DNA of 64,000 nt from Bacillota bacterium (GTDB taxonomy: Bacteria > Bacillota > Desulfotomaculia > Desulfotomaculales > Desulfallaceae): contig JAEXOR010000055.1 in assembly GCA_023439185.1 (NCBI GenBank), positions 62,001 to 126,000 on the forward strand, given 5' to 3'. Both the position numbers and the translations under genes were made by a program. Each line of letters opens with the position of its first letter. Position 1 is the stretch's first letter. This document shows positions 41,659 through 50,823 of this stretch, in pieces. A model generated the notes under the pieces. That model saw nothing but the letters and a program-made list of their open reading frames with translations. It did no database searches and was not told the DNA's origin.

Positions 41659-43296
41659 TTGGCTATCACTGAAAAGATGCTCGAAGAAATATTAAATAAG
41701 TATCCCGCCAAGGTGAAGCGGAACCGTAAAAAGCATATCGTGGTCAAGGATTCGGCCCAGGGGATGCAGGAAATTGAGGCCAACACCAGGACCATACCCG
41801 GGATTGTCACCAACCGCGGCTGTGCCTTCGCCGGCTGCAAGGGCGTGGTGCTGGGGCCGCTCAAGGATATGGTGCATATCGTGCACGGCCCCATCGGGTG
41901 CGCCTATTATAGCTGGCTGACCCGGCGCAATAAGGCGAAGATAGAGGATCCGCAGAAAAATTTTCTAGCTTACTGCGTTTCCACCGACATGCAGGAAAGC
42001 GACATCGTGTTCGGGGGCGAAAAGAAGCTGGCCCGGATGATTGACGAAGTGGTGGAATTATTCAAGCCCAACGGCATCACCATTTCCGCCACCTGCCCGG
42101 TGGGCCTGATCGGCGACGATATCCAGGCGGTGGCCAAGGCGGCCCGGGCCAGGCACAACATGAACATTACGGCATACGGCTGCGAGGGATACAAAGGGGT
42201 TAGCCAGTCCGCCGGCCACCACATCGCCAACAACGGCCTGATGGAAAACATTGTGGGCCAGGGCGACTGGGAGGAACCGCCCGGCAAGTACACCATCAAT
42301 ATCCTGGGTGAGTACAACATCGGCGGCGACAGCTGGGAAGTGGAGCGGGTGCTGGACGATATCGGTTACCACGTGCAAGTAGTGATGACCGGTAACGGCT
42401 CATTTGAAAAACTGAAAAACGCCCACGTGGCGCAACTCAACCTGGTGCAGTGCCACCGGTCCATCAACTATATCGCCACCATGCTGGAGACCAAATACGG
42501 CACCCCGTGGCTGAAAGTAAACTTCGTCGGCATCCGGGCGGCCTGTGAATCACTGCGCAACATGGCCCGGTACTTCGGAGACGAAGCTTTAATCAGGCGC
42601 ACCGAAGAGGTAATCGAAAGGGAGCTGGCCGAGATTGAGCCGCAGCTGGAACCTTACCGCAAGATTTGTGAGGGTAAAACCGCCTTTTGTTTCGTAGGCG
42701 GTTCCCGCGGCCACCATTACCAGGGTCTGTACGAGGAACTGGGGATCACCACTGTGCTGGCGGGATACGAATTTGCCCACCGGGACGATTACGAGGGCCG
42801 GGACGTGCTGCCGAACCTGAAGGTCGACGCCGACAGCAAGAATATTCCCGATCTGCACGTGGTTCCCGACGAGAACCGCTACCGGCTTAAAATACCGGCG
42901 GAAAGAATGGAAGAGCTGAAAAAAGAAATTCCCTTAAACAATTATAAGGGCATGATTGAGGAAATGATCGAAGGCAGCCTGGTGGTGGACGACTTGAACC
43001 ACTACGAAACCGAGGAATTCATCCGCATTTTAAAACCCGATATCTTTTCCTCGGGCATTAAGGATAAATATATACCCATGAAGATGGGCATACCCGTGAA
43101 ACAGCTGCACAACTACGATTACAGCGGACCTTACGCGGGTTTCCGGGGCGCGGTGAATTTCGCCCGGGATGTGGCCATGGGATTTGCCACCCCCACCTGG
43201 AATTACGTCACGCCGCCGTGGAAAAACAAGCCGCTGCTGGAGGGCACCGTCGAACCATGCTCGGCCGGTAAGTGCGCGGAGGAGGTAGGAGCATAA
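41659..43296 (+). CDS. nifD: Nitrogenase molybdenum-iron protein alpha chain NifD
   Basis: Carries the FeMo cofactor. The 545-residue product has P-cluster cysteines in NRGCAFAGCKGVVLGP and HGPIGCAYYSW, the cofactor cysteine in LNLVQCHRSINYI and the cofactor histidine in PVKQLHNYDYSGPYAGF. This set fits a molybdenum nitrogenase of the clostridial/methanogen-like group. Start TTG 41659 after AAAGGGGGCGG. The next gene nifK starts one base after its stop. Confidence 0.95.
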   Translation: MAITEKMLEEILNKYPAKVKRNRKKHIVVKDSAQGMQEIEANTRTIPGIVTNRGCAFAGCKGVVLGPLKDMVHIVHGPIGCAYYSWLTRRNKAKIEDPQKNFLAYCVSTDMQESDIVFGGEKKLARMIDEVVELFKPNGITISATCPVGLIGDDIQAVAKAARARHNMNITAYGCEGYKGVSQSAGHHIANNGLMENIVGQGDWEEPPGKYTINILGEYNIGGDSWEVERVLDDIGYHVQVVMTGNGSFEKLKNAHVAQLNLVQCHRSINYIATMLETKYGTPWLKVNFVGIRAACESLRNMARYFGDEALIRRTEEVIERELAEIEPQLEPYRKICEGKTAFCFVGGSRGHHYQGLYEELGITTVLAGYEFAHRDDYEGRDVLPNLKVDADSKNIPDLHVVPDENRYRLKIPAERMEELKKEIPLNNYKGMIEEMIEGSLVVDDLNHYETEEFIRILKPDIFSSGIKDKYIPMKMGIPVKQLHNYDYSGPYAGFRGAVNFARDVAMGFATPTWNYVTPPWKNKPLLEGTVEPCSAGKCAEEVGA

Positions 43297-43297
43297 C

Positions 43298-44683
43298 ATG
43301 CTGGATTGCACGCCGAAGGAGATTACCAAACGCACTGCCGGGATGATCAATCCCGCCAAGACCTGTCAGCCCATCGGAGCCATGTATGCCGCTCTGGGCA
43401 TCCACAGTTGCATGCCCCACAGCCACGGTTCCCAGGGCTGCTGCGCTTATCACCGTTCGCACCTGACCAGGCATTTCCGGGAACCGGTAATGGCCACCAC
43501 CAGTTCATTCACCGAGGGCGCTTCGGTGTTCGGGGGCGCCGGCAACCTGAAAACCGCCATCAAGAATGTGTTTGACATCTATAATCCCGACGTCATGGCG
43601 GTGCACACCACCTGCCTGTCGGAGACTATCGGCGACGATATCCCCACTTTTATCAAGAGCGCCGAGGTTCCCGAAGGCAAGCTGGTGATCCACGCCAACA
43701 CGCCCAGCTACCAGGGCTCACATATCACCGGCTTTTCCAATATGGTCAAGGGTATGGTCAATTACCTGTCGGCAGCGACAACCGGTGAGAAAAAGGAACA
43801 GGTGAACATCATTCCCGGTTTTGTAAACCCCGGAGACATGCGGGAAATCAAGCGCCTGGCGGGTAAGATGGGCATCAGGCAGATCATGTTCCCCGACACC
43901 TCGGGGGTGCTGGATTCGCCCATGACCGGCAAGTTCCACATGTTCCCCGCCGGCGGTACAAAGGTGAATGATATCAGGGACACGGGGAATGCCAAGCTGA
44001 CCGTGGCCCTGGGTTACTATGCTTCCACCGATGCCGCCCACCTGCTGGAAAGAAAATGCGGGGTGCCGGCGGTGACGCTAAAAACACCCATCGGCATCAA
44101 GGCCACCGATGATTTATTGATGACGCTGCGGAGCAAGTTCACCCGGGAAATACCCTATGAACTGGAAGAGGAGCGCGGCCAGCTGGTAGATATAATGACC
44201 GATTGCCACCACCATTTTTACGGTCGGAAAGTGGCCATTTTCGGTGACCCGGACATCATTACCGGGCTGACGGAATTTGTTTTGAGCCTGGGTATGCAGC
44301 CGGTGCACGTGTTAACCGGCACCCCCGGCTCCACCCTGGGCGGTCCCAAGGATATTTTTGAAAAGGAAATCACCGCCATGCTGGCCGCCGCCGGTTTGGA
44401 AGGCCGGGTTAAAGCGGCGGGCGACCTGTTTGAACTGCACCAGTGGATTAAAAACGAGCCCGTCGATCTTTTAATGGGCAATACCTACGGCAAATACATC
44501 GCCCGGGCCGAGGATATCCCCTTCGTGCGGGTGGGGTTCCCGATCATGGATCGCAGCACCCATCCTTACCTGCCCATCGTGGGCTACCGCGGCGCCATGC
44601 GGCTGGTGGACATGATCAGCGGCGCGCTGCTGGACCGGCTGGATCGCGACGCCGTGGATGAAGATTTTGAACTGGTGATGTAA
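43298..44683 (+). CDS. nifK: Nitrogenase molybdenum-iron protein beta chain NifK
   Basis: Beta subunit that shares the P-cluster with NifD. The 461-residue protein lacks the long N-terminal extension of proteobacterial NifK. Cysteines in KTCQPIGAMYAALGIHSC and GSQGCCAYHRSHLTRHF supply P-cluster ligands, and STSFTEGASVFGG-like SSFTEGASVFGG is conserved. VHTTCLSETIGDDI is the following family block. GGAGGTAGG precedes the ATG. Confidence 0.95.
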   Translation: MLDCTPKEITKRTAGMINPAKTCQPIGAMYAALGIHSCMPHSHGSQGCCAYHRSHLTRHFREPVMATTSSFTEGASVFGGAGNLKTAIKNVFDIYNPDVMAVHTTCLSETIGDDIPTFIKSAEVPEGKLVIHANTPSYQGSHITGFSNMVKGMVNYLSAATTGEKKEQVNIIPGFVNPGDMREIKRLAGKMGIRQIMFPDTSGVLDSPMTGKFHMFPAGGTKVNDIRDTGNAKLTVALGYYASTDAAHLLERKCGVPAVTLKTPIGIKATDDLLMTLRSKFTREIPYELEEERGQLVDIMTDCHHHFYGRKVAIFGDPDIITGLTEFVLSLGMQPVHVLTGTPGSTLGGPKDIFEKEITAMLAAAGLEGRVKAAGDLFELHQWIKNEPVDLLMGNTYGKYIARAEDIPFVRVGFPIMDRSTHPYLPIVGYRGAMRLVDMISGALLDRLDRDAVDEDFELVM

Positions 44684-44712
44684 ACTCCTGAATTCTATAA
44701 GAGGTGATAAAC

Positions 44713-46131
44713 ATGTCGACGGCCGTGCCCAATGAGAACCTGATTACGGAGCGGCAGGCATCCATCCTGGTCAAGGGACGGCAGCGGAAAAACCAGCTTA
44801 AATGCGACGCCGACAGTATCGCCGGGTGCGTCAGCCAGCGGGCCTGCGTTTACTGTGGGGCCAGGGTGGTGCTGAACCCGGTTACCGACGCCATCCACCT
44901 GGTGCACGGCCCCATCGGCTGCTCCAGTTATACCTGGGATATCCGGGGCAGCCTCAGCAGCGGGCCGGAGCTTTACCGCAACGGTTTTTCCACCGACCTG
45001 CAGGAAAACGATGTGATTTTCGGCGGGGAGAAGAAGCTGGCCCGGGCCATCGACGAGCTGGTGGAAAAGTATCCTTCGGAACTTGTATTCGTATATTCCA
45101 CCTGCGTGGTGGGAGTAATCGGCGACGACCTGGAGGCGGTGTGCCGATCGGCGGCGAAAAAACACGGCATCCGGGTGATTCCGGTTCAATCCAGCGGTTT
45201 TATCGGCAACAAGTCGGCGGGTTACCAGGCGGCCTGTGACGCCCTGCTGCGGCTTATTGAGCCGCCGGAAGGGGTCCGTTCGGTGCGCAGGCTGAACCCG
45301 GCGCCCAGTGTCAATTACCTGGGGGACTTCAATCTGGCCGGTGAGGCCTGGATTATCAGAGACTACCTGAACCAAATCGGCGTTGAAGTTAACGTGGTAT
45401 TCACCGGCGACAGCAATTACCGGGATCTGCAAAAGGCCCCCCGGTCCGCGTTGAATATCATCCAGTGTGCCGGTTCCATGGCTTACCTGGCCAGGCGTAT
45501 GGAGGAGCTGTACGGCATTCCCTCCATGCAGGTCTCGTTCCTGGGCTTGCAGGACACCGCAAATTCGCTGCGCGGCATTGCCTCGTTTTTTAAAGATCCG
45601 GAACTGCTGCGCCGGGCGGAAGAACTAATCGGCCGTGAATCCGTCGCCGTCAAACCCCAAATTGAATATTACCGCCACCGGCTGCGGGGCAAGAAGGCCG
45701 CCGTTTACGTGGGCGGCGGCTTTAAGGCCATCTCGTTAATCAGGCAATTCAGGGAAATAGGTATCGACGTGGTCATGGTGGGCACCCAGACCGGCCGGGA
45801 AGAAGATTACCGGACGCTGCACGATATCTCCGACGATGGCACGGTTATCCTGGACGACGCCAATCCCGCCGAGCTGGAGCGGTTCATGACGGAAAAAGGC
45901 GCGCACCTCTTAGTGGGCGGAGTTAAGGAAAGGCCCCTGGCCTACAAGCTGGGGGTGGCGTTCATCGACCATAACCACGATCGCAAGCACCCTTTGAGCG
46001 GTTACCCGGGGGCGGTGAACTTTGCCCGGGAGGTTTACACCACGGTGTGTTCGCCGGTTTGGAAATACGCCGCCGGAGCAATGGGAGGTGGGATTGATGC
46101 CGCGGGAAAAAACGCATTACCGGAACGTTAA
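44713..46131 (+). CDS. nifE: Nitrogenase cofactor scaffold protein NifE
   Basis: Forms the NifEN scaffold where the NifB product is matured to FeMo cofactor. The 472-residue NifD paralogue has CVSQRACVYCGARVVLNPV, HLVHGPIGCSSYTWDIRG, NIIQCAGSMAYLARRM and FIDHNHDRKHPLSGYPGAV. ATG 44713 sits six bases after GAGGTG; GTG 44704 is part of that site. It overlaps nifN by 35 bases. Confidence 0.93.
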   Translation: MSTAVPNENLITERQASILVKGRQRKNQLKCDADSIAGCVSQRACVYCGARVVLNPVTDAIHLVHGPIGCSSYTWDIRGSLSSGPELYRNGFSTDLQENDVIFGGEKKLARAIDELVEKYPSELVFVYSTCVVGVIGDDLEAVCRSAAKKHGIRVIPVQSSGFIGNKSAGYQAACDALLRLIEPPEGVRSVRRLNPAPSVNYLGDFNLAGEAWIIRDYLNQIGVEVNVVFTGDSNYRDLQKAPRSALNIIQCAGSMAYLARRMEELYGIPSMQVSFLGLQDTANSLRGIASFFKDPELLRRAEELIGRESVAVKPQIEYYRHRLRGKKAAVYVGGGFKAISLIRQFREIGIDVVMVGTQTGREEDYRTLHDISDDGTVILDDANPAELERFMTEKGAHLLVGGVKERPLAYKLGVAFIDHNHDRKHPLSGYPGAVNFAREVYTTVCSPVWKYAAGAMGGGIDAAGKNALPER

Positions 46132-47473
46132 CGAAAACCCCTGCCACATGTGCATGCCCATGGGCGCCATCCTGCCCTTCAAAGGGATTGAGAACGCCAT
46201 GGTGATCATCCACGGTTCCCAGGGCTGCAGCACCTATATGCGGCGGCATATCGCCGAGCATTTCAACGAGCCCGTCGACGTGGGTTCCTCCTCCCTGAAC
46301 GAAAAGGGGACCATTTACGGCGGGGCCCGGAATCTGTTCCAGGCCCTGGAAAACATTCGCCGGGTATATAAGCCGGGGTTAATCGGCGTCCTCACCACCT
46401 GCCTGGCGGAAACCATCGGGGAGGACGTGGGCGGCATTACCCGCGACTACCTTAAACAAAACGACCTGGGGGAATATCCGCTGGTGGCGGTTCCCACCCC
46501 GGGTTATGGCGGCACCCACAGCGAAGGATACTGGACGGCGGTGCTCAGGATTGTGACCACCCTGGCCCGGCCCGCCGAAAAGCACGGCGGCGTCAACGTC
46601 ATCGTGCCCAACCTGAGCCCCGCCGATATCCGGGAAATCAAACGCATGCTGGAACTGCTGGGGGTCCGTTACACCCTGTTGCCGGATATATCGGAAACTC
46701 TGGACCGGCCCATTGCCCGCCCATATACCAAGATTCCCCCCGGCGGCACGGTGGTGGAAGATATCCGGCGCATGGCCGGGGCCGCGGCCACTATCCAGTT
46801 TGGCCTGACCGTGGCGGAGAACCTGTCGCCGGGACATTACCTGCAATCCGAATTCGGGGTGCCCCTGTATAACCTGCCGGTGCCCATGGGGGTGGAGGCC
46901 AGCGATATGCTGGTGAGCCAACTGCTGGCCATCACCGGCGGCAATCTGCCCCGGTCACTGGAACTGGAGCGGGGCCGGCTTTTGGACTGCATGGTGGATT
47001 CCCACAAATACAATGCCCTGGGTCGGGGGGCTCTTTTCGGTGACCCGGAACTGGTTTACTCCATGACGCGGACCTGTGCGGAAAACGGCCTGCATCCCGC
47101 GGTGGTGGCCACCGGCAGTGGGAGCGCCGGCCTTGAAAAACTGCTGGCCCCGGTGTTGGCGGATTGTCCGGAAGCAACACTGTTTTTGGAACAGGCTGAT
47201 TTTATGGGCATCCGGAAGGCGTGCCGGGAGACCGGGGTAAATATAGCCGTCGGCCACTCCGACGGTAAATACCTCGCCGAAAAGGAGGGTATTCCACTGG
47301 TCCGGATGGGGTTTCCCATCCACGACCATGTGGGCGGCCAGCGGCTGCTCTCGGTGGGCTATACCGGCACCGCCATGTTCCTGGACCGGATCACCAATAC
47401 GTTACTGGATAACAAGCATAAAAACTACCGCGCCTCCATGTACCGGAAATATTACCGCTGCGCGGGGAGTTGA
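46097..47473 (+). CDS. nifN: Nitrogenase cofactor scaffold protein NifN
   Basis: Second half of the NifEN scaffold, a NifK paralogue of 458 residues. It begins MPREKTHYRNVNENPCHMCM and has MVIIHGSQGCSTYMRRH and VLTTCLAETIGEDVGG. ATG 46097 is six bases after GGGAGGTG. No NifX domain is fused at the end and no separate nifX gene is seen in the operon. Confidence 0.92.
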   Translation: MPREKTHYRNVNENPCHMCMPMGAILPFKGIENAMVIIHGSQGCSTYMRRHIAEHFNEPVDVGSSSLNEKGTIYGGARNLFQALENIRRVYKPGLIGVLTTCLAETIGEDVGGITRDYLKQNDLGEYPLVAVPTPGYGGTHSEGYWTAVLRIVTTLARPAEKHGGVNVIVPNLSPADIREIKRMLELLGVRYTLLPDISETLDRPIARPYTKIPPGGTVVEDIRRMAGAAATIQFGLTVAENLSPGHYLQSEFGVPLYNLPVPMGVEASDMLVSQLLAITGGNLPRSLELERGRLLDCMVDSHKYNALGRGALFGDPELVYSMTRTCAENGLHPAVVATGSGSAGLEKLLAPVLADCPEATLFLEQADFMGIRKACRETGVNIAVGHSDGKYLAEKEGIPLVRMGFPIHDHVGGQRLLSVGYTGTAMFLDRITNTLLDNKHKNYRASMYRKYYRCAGS

Positions 47474-47474
47474 G

Positions 47475-48401
47475 GTGAGTACATTGACCTGTGGATGTGA
47501 CAAGGATATCAGCAGGCATCCCTGCTATTCATACCAGGCCCACCACCAGTACGCCCGGATGCACCTGCCGGTGGCGCCTAAGTGCAATATCAGTTGCAAT
47601 TACTGCAACCGTAAATTTGACTGCGCCAACGAGAGCAGACCTGGTGTCACCAGCGAGGTGCTGACCCCCGAAGCTGCCCGGGATAAATTTCTGCTGGTGC
47701 GGAAAAAGGTGCCCAACCTGAGCGTGGTGGGTATCGCCGGACCGGGGGACGCCCTGGCCAATTGGAGCAACACTAAAAAATCCCTGGAGTTAATCAGGGA
47801 AGCCGACCCCGATGTGCTCTTCTGCCTGTCTACCAACGGCCTGCTGCTGCCGCACCATGTCGATGAGATCCTTGAACTGGGCGTAAAGCACGTGACTGTG
47901 ACCGTCAACTGCCTGGATCCCGCCATTGGCGCCCGGATTTACCGGTATGTCAACTATCGGAACCGGGTTTTTAAGGGCCAGGCCGGGGCCGACATTTTAC
48001 TGCACAACCAGCAGCAGGGTATCGAGTACCTGGCCCGGGGCGGTGTGCTGGTGAAGGTGAACATTGTGATGATTAAAGACGTCAACGACGGGCATATTCC
48101 CGGCGTGGTGCGGCGGGTGAAGGAACTGGGCGCTTTTATCACCAACATTATGCCCCTGGTGCCGGCGCCGGGCAGCGTCTTTCAGAACTTCGGCCCCACG
48201 GACCGGGCCGAGCTGGACGACATGCGCGACCTCTGCGGCCAGGACATGCTGCAGATGCGCCACTGCAAACAGTGCCGGGCCGACGCCATCGGCCTGCTGG
48301 ACGATGACCGTTCCCGGGAATTCAGTACCGTGAAAAAACAATTACAGAGCGATTGCGGCGGCTGCGCCCGGCCGGTCAAAGTGGTGGCAGCGGCGCAGTA
48401 G
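47475..48401 (+). CDS. nifB: NifB radical SAM protein, stand-alone
   Basis: Builds NifB-co, the 8Fe-9S-C precursor of the nitrogenase cofactor. The 308-residue product has the radical SAM motif C37-x3-C41-x2-C44 (CNISCNYCNRKFDC), extra cysteines near the start (TCGCDKD, HPCYSYQ) and a C-terminal CKQCRADAIGLLDDDRS. There is no NifX-like C-terminal domain, as in archaeal and clostridial NifB. GTG 47475 begins two bases after the nifN stop, with GGGGAG upstream. Confidence 0.94.
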   Translation: MSTLTCGCDKDISRHPCYSYQAHHQYARMHLPVAPKCNISCNYCNRKFDCANESRPGVTSEVLTPEAARDKFLLVRKKVPNLSVVGIAGPGDALANWSNTKKSLELIREADPDVLFCLSTNGLLLPHHVDEILELGVKHVTVTVNCLDPAIGARIYRYVNYRNRVFKGQAGADILLHNQQQGIEYLARGGVLVKVNIVMIKDVNDGHIPGVVRRVKELGAFITNIMPLVPAPGSVFQNFGPTDRAELDDMRDLCGQDMLQMRHCKQCRADAIGLLDDDRSREFSTVKKQLQSDCGGCARPVKVVAAAQ

Positions 48402-48437
48402 CTTTCAAAGCCGCCAAAAGAGAAGGAGGTTGCATGG

Positions 48438-48749
48438 ATGAACAAACCCAGGCTGCATATTTTTGTTTGTACCAGCGCCAGGGCCAAGGGAGAGCCCAAA
48501 GGTCTGTGTCATGGCAAGTCGTCGGTTGAAATAATGTCGGCATTTCTGGAAGAAATCGAAGACCAGGGGCTGTCCGGAGAAATATTTCTCTCCAATACCG
48601 GCTGCCTGGGCCACTGCGAGCAGGGACCCATGGTGGTCATTTATCCCGACAACGTATGGTACGGGGGCGTTTCCCCCGATGACGTCGAAGAAATCATGGA
48701 AGAACACATCCTGGGCGGCAACATCGTGGAACGCCTGCTGATCAGTTAA
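48438..48749 (+). CDS. Thioredoxin-like 2Fe-2S ferredoxin of the nif operon
   Basis: A 103-residue Shethna-type ferredoxin. The four cluster ligands are C11, C24, C56 and C60 (FVCTSARAKGEPKGLCHG, then NTGCLGHCEQGP), the C-x12-C...C-x3-C arrangement of the thioredoxin-fold family. GAAGGAGG precedes ATG 48438, 36 bases after nifB. In other diazotrophs such proteins bind or protect nitrogenase components or donate electrons; which applies here is not known. Confidence 0.88.
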   Translation: MNKPRLHIFVCTSARAKGEPKGLCHGKSSVEIMSAFLEEIEDQGLSGEIFLSNTGCLGHCEQGPMVVIYPDNVWYGGVSPDDVEEIMEEHILGGNIVERLLIS

Positions 48750-48760
48750 TTTACATTATT

Positions 48761-48804
48761 TAGCAATGACTTTTAACACTTTTAACTTTTAACACCTGGC
48801 ACCA
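48761..48804. repeat. 44-base repeat, copy 1 (inverted partner at 54685-54728)
   Basis: This 44-base sequence, starting TAGCAATGACTTTTAACACT and ending GGCACCA, is identical to the reverse complement of 54685-54728. It contains internal TTTTAAC repeats. Confidence 0.85.
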
Positions 48805-48820
48805 GAGGGAAGGGGGTGGC

Positions 48821-49456
48821 GTGCCGGTGGCGTTTGATATCGCGGTTTATTTGAATGAGCGGGGTGAAACGGCCGGTCTTGACGAGCCGGGTAAACTGGT
48901 GGTGCACCGCAAAAGGCAGGGGATCTGGAAAGAATGCCGGGAAAAGGAGTTCAGTCCGGCGGAGATGCCTGGCATGAGCGGGCTGCGCCGAATGATGAGC
49001 GAGATGCTTGACTTTATGGGCGAGTGCAGGGTTTTCGTGGGGCAGACCGTAACCGGAATACCCTACTTTGAACTGGAAAAGTCCGGCTGCACGGTATGGG
49101 AAATGCCGGGCCTGCCCGTGACCTGGCTTGATTACATCCAGGAGCAGGAAGAAAGTGAGCAGTGGCTGGAAACAAAGGTGCCGCTGACGGTTGTGCCGGT
49201 GCCCGAAGAGGTGGGCGAAGGACGCTTCAGGATCTCAATCAAGGAGATCCAGGACAGCGGCGGCGGCATTACCTCCAAGCAGGTGCTACAGCCTTTCCTG
49301 CGCCGGGGACAGTTTTACGAGCTGGAAGTCCTCTGCAGCCACGTGCCGCCCTGGCTGGAAGCCGAATTCGTCATCGGGACCTTTGAAGGAACCGTGGAGG
49401 TTCTCGGCCAAGGTGAGAAAAGGATCACCATCACCAAACGATGCTGCCAGACATGA
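48821..49456 (+). CDS. AnfO-like nitrogenase accessory protein
   Basis: A 211-residue protein I recognise as the AnfO family, named from the Fe-only nitrogenase cluster. Visible features are FDIAVYLNERGETAGLDEPG at the start, the internal GECRVFVGQTVTGIPYFELEKSGCTVWEM, and a tail ending TKRCCQT. Here it closes a Mo-type nif operon with no anfDGHK or vnf genes in view. GTG 48821 has AAGGGGGTGG upstream. Function is unknown; cofactor handling is a guess from context. Confidence 0.78.
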   Translation: MPVAFDIAVYLNERGETAGLDEPGKLVVHRKRQGIWKECREKEFSPAEMPGMSGLRRMMSEMLDFMGECRVFVGQTVTGIPYFELEKSGCTVWEMPGLPVTWLDYIQEQEESEQWLETKVPLTVVPVPEEVGEGRFRISIKEIQDSGGGITSKQVLQPFLRRGQFYELEVLCSHVPPWLEAEFVIGTFEGTVEVLGQGEKRITITKRCCQT

Positions 49457-49471
49457 TCAACGTAACCGTAA

Positions 49472-49560
49472 GGGCGCCCTTTGCGGGCGCCCGGAAACAA
49501 AAGTGAGCCTCCCTTGTTAAAGGGAGGGGACCGCCGCAGGCGGTGGAGGGATTCAGAATG
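49472..49560. repeat. Compound hairpin repeat after the nif operon
   Basis: GGGCGCCC (49472-49479 and 49485-49492) forms a hairpin, then CCTCCCTTGTTAAAGGGAGG (49508-49527) and CCGCCGCAGGCGG (49531-49543) form two more. A related degraded unit with GATTCAGAAT lies at 51365-51444. Likely a non-coding mobile repeat that may also end nif transcription. Confidence 0.6.
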
Positions 49561-49615
49561 CCACACCCGTCTTAATCAACCGGGGGTGGTTTTTTTGTAA
49601 ACAGACTGTTTCACG

Positions 49616-49644
49616 TTGACAGTCTATATCAAATTTGATATAAT
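49616..49644 (+). promoter_or_regulatory. Promoter and operator of the first toxin-antitoxin pair
   Basis: TTGACA (49616-49621), 17-base spacer, TATAAT (49639-49644). A perfect 18-bp palindrome TATATCAAATTTGATATA (49625-49642) covers the spacer and -10 box, a fitting autorepressor site. Confidence 0.7.
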
Positions 49645-49664
49645 CCGCTTAGGAGTGGAAAATA

Positions 49665-50063
49665 ATGGGCCGAATTACCAAAAAAGAATTATTGACAAGG
49701 TTATCTCAATGCACCAGAATCGTTATGACTGAAGAAGTAGCACAGTACATCGTTAATCACGCTCAAGAAAAAGTTTCTGCAAAAATACTTCACGATATTA
49801 TGTTGCTGAACGAATTTGGTCTAAAATTACCTGACAAATATATACATCGCATATGGGATAGTAGTGATAAATTATGGGAATTGCGAACGCAATTCGCACG
49901 ATACAGTGAAAGGACATTATTTTTTTCAGTGTTAGGTAATAAGTTCTTGCTAACAAAGTGTTTCAAAAAGACTTCAAGCAGAGTGCCGAAATCGGAAATA
50001 CGCAAGGCTGAGAACATTCTTCGGGAATACTTGCTAACGACAGGAGGGAAAATAGATGACTAA
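49665..50063 (+). CDS. HigB/Gp49-like toxin of the RelE superfamily
   Basis: A 132-residue putative mRNA interferase. The C-terminal half carries the Gp49-like pattern KLWELRTQFARYSERTLFFSVLGNKFLLTKCFKKTSSRVPKSEIRKAENI. The N-terminal half is helical and variable. Toxin comes before antitoxin, the HigBA order, and the two genes overlap by eight bases. Bases are AT-richer than the nif genes, in line with a mobile module. Confidence 0.8.
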   Translation: MGRITKKELLTRLSQCTRIVMTEEVAQYIVNHAQEKVSAKILHDIMLLNEFGLKLPDKYIHRIWDSSDKLWELRTQFARYSERTLFFSVLGNKFLLTKCFKKTSSRVPKSEIRKAENILREYLLTTGGKIDD

Positions 50064-50349
50064 ATTCGTTACCATGAGTGAAATTGCCGACAGACTTGAA
50101 AACAAACCGCAAATTATTGAAGAAATGCTTAAAGATGAGTCGCGCTATCAGATAGCCAGGGCTATTATTGCTGAACGAACCAGACGGGGTTGGAGTCAGG
50201 GAACTCTCGCTCGCAAGGCCCGTTTGACCCAGGCTCAGGTATCCAGATTGGAAAGGGCACGTATCGGGAATTTTGTTACTGTTTTAAAAACACTTGACGC
50301 ATTAGAACTCAAACTGGAAATTGTTCCGACAAAACATTATGAGATATGA
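50056..50349 (+). CDS. HigA-like XRE antitoxin
   Basis: A 97-residue DNA-binding antitoxin with a helix-turn-helix at about 53-77 (RGWSQGTLARKARLTQAQVSRLE). It overlaps the toxin gene by eight bases and probably represses the pair through the palindrome at 49625-49642. Confidence 0.82.
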   Translation: MTKFVTMSEIADRLENKPQIIEEMLKDESRYQIARAIIAERTRRGWSQGTLARKARLTQAQVSRLERARIGNFVTVLKTLDALELKLEIVPTKHYEI

Positions 50350-50541
50350 TTTATAAAAACGGATTTTTCGGCAAGAGGGGCAAAAGCCGGCGTGTTTAAA
50401 AGCGGCTTTTGCCGGAAATCATCCAGAGGGTCGTACCCCGTTGACTTTAATAATGGGAGCAGGTTCGCCTGCGTAAACGGTACCGCCTATAATATGATAT
50501 TTCCCGAAGGTTCATTTCTTACTGCTTTGTGGAGATGGCAC

Positions 50542-50823
50542 TTACTGACGATCGCGAAATTCTATATGAAGCTCTTTGTCAAGACCGGAGGCGATTTTTT
50601 TCAGAAACTCAAGCGAAGGGTTATAGTTGCCGCTTTCCAATCTGCTAATGTTGCTTTGCTTCATGCCGCAACGTTCAGCCAGTTCGCGCTGCGTTATATT
50701 CATCTCATTTCTGGCTGCAATGATTTGCCTTATTATCTCATATTCAGGCTCAAGTGCTTTATATTCTTTAAGCAATTCGGGGTCATTTTCGAATGCTTTC
50801 TTTTTATATTCATCGAAATTCAC
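50542..50823 (-). CDS. XRE-family antitoxin of the second pair
   Basis: A 93-residue protein with a helix-turn-helix in NITQRELAERCGMKQSNISRLE (about 45-66). GTG 50823 follows GGAGG and overlaps the toxin stop (GTGA). It belongs to the minus-strand pair that faces the first pair. Confidence 0.82.
   Translation of the reverse strand: MNFDEYKKKAFENDPELLKEYKALEPEYEIIRQIIAARNEMNITQRELAERCGMKQSNISRLESGNYNPSLEFLKKIASGLDKELHIEFRDRQ

Noticed and set aside
49472..49560. A short coding extension of the AnfO-like gene
   Set aside because: The stretch is made of nested hairpins and occurs as a worn copy at 51365-51444, so it is a repeat.
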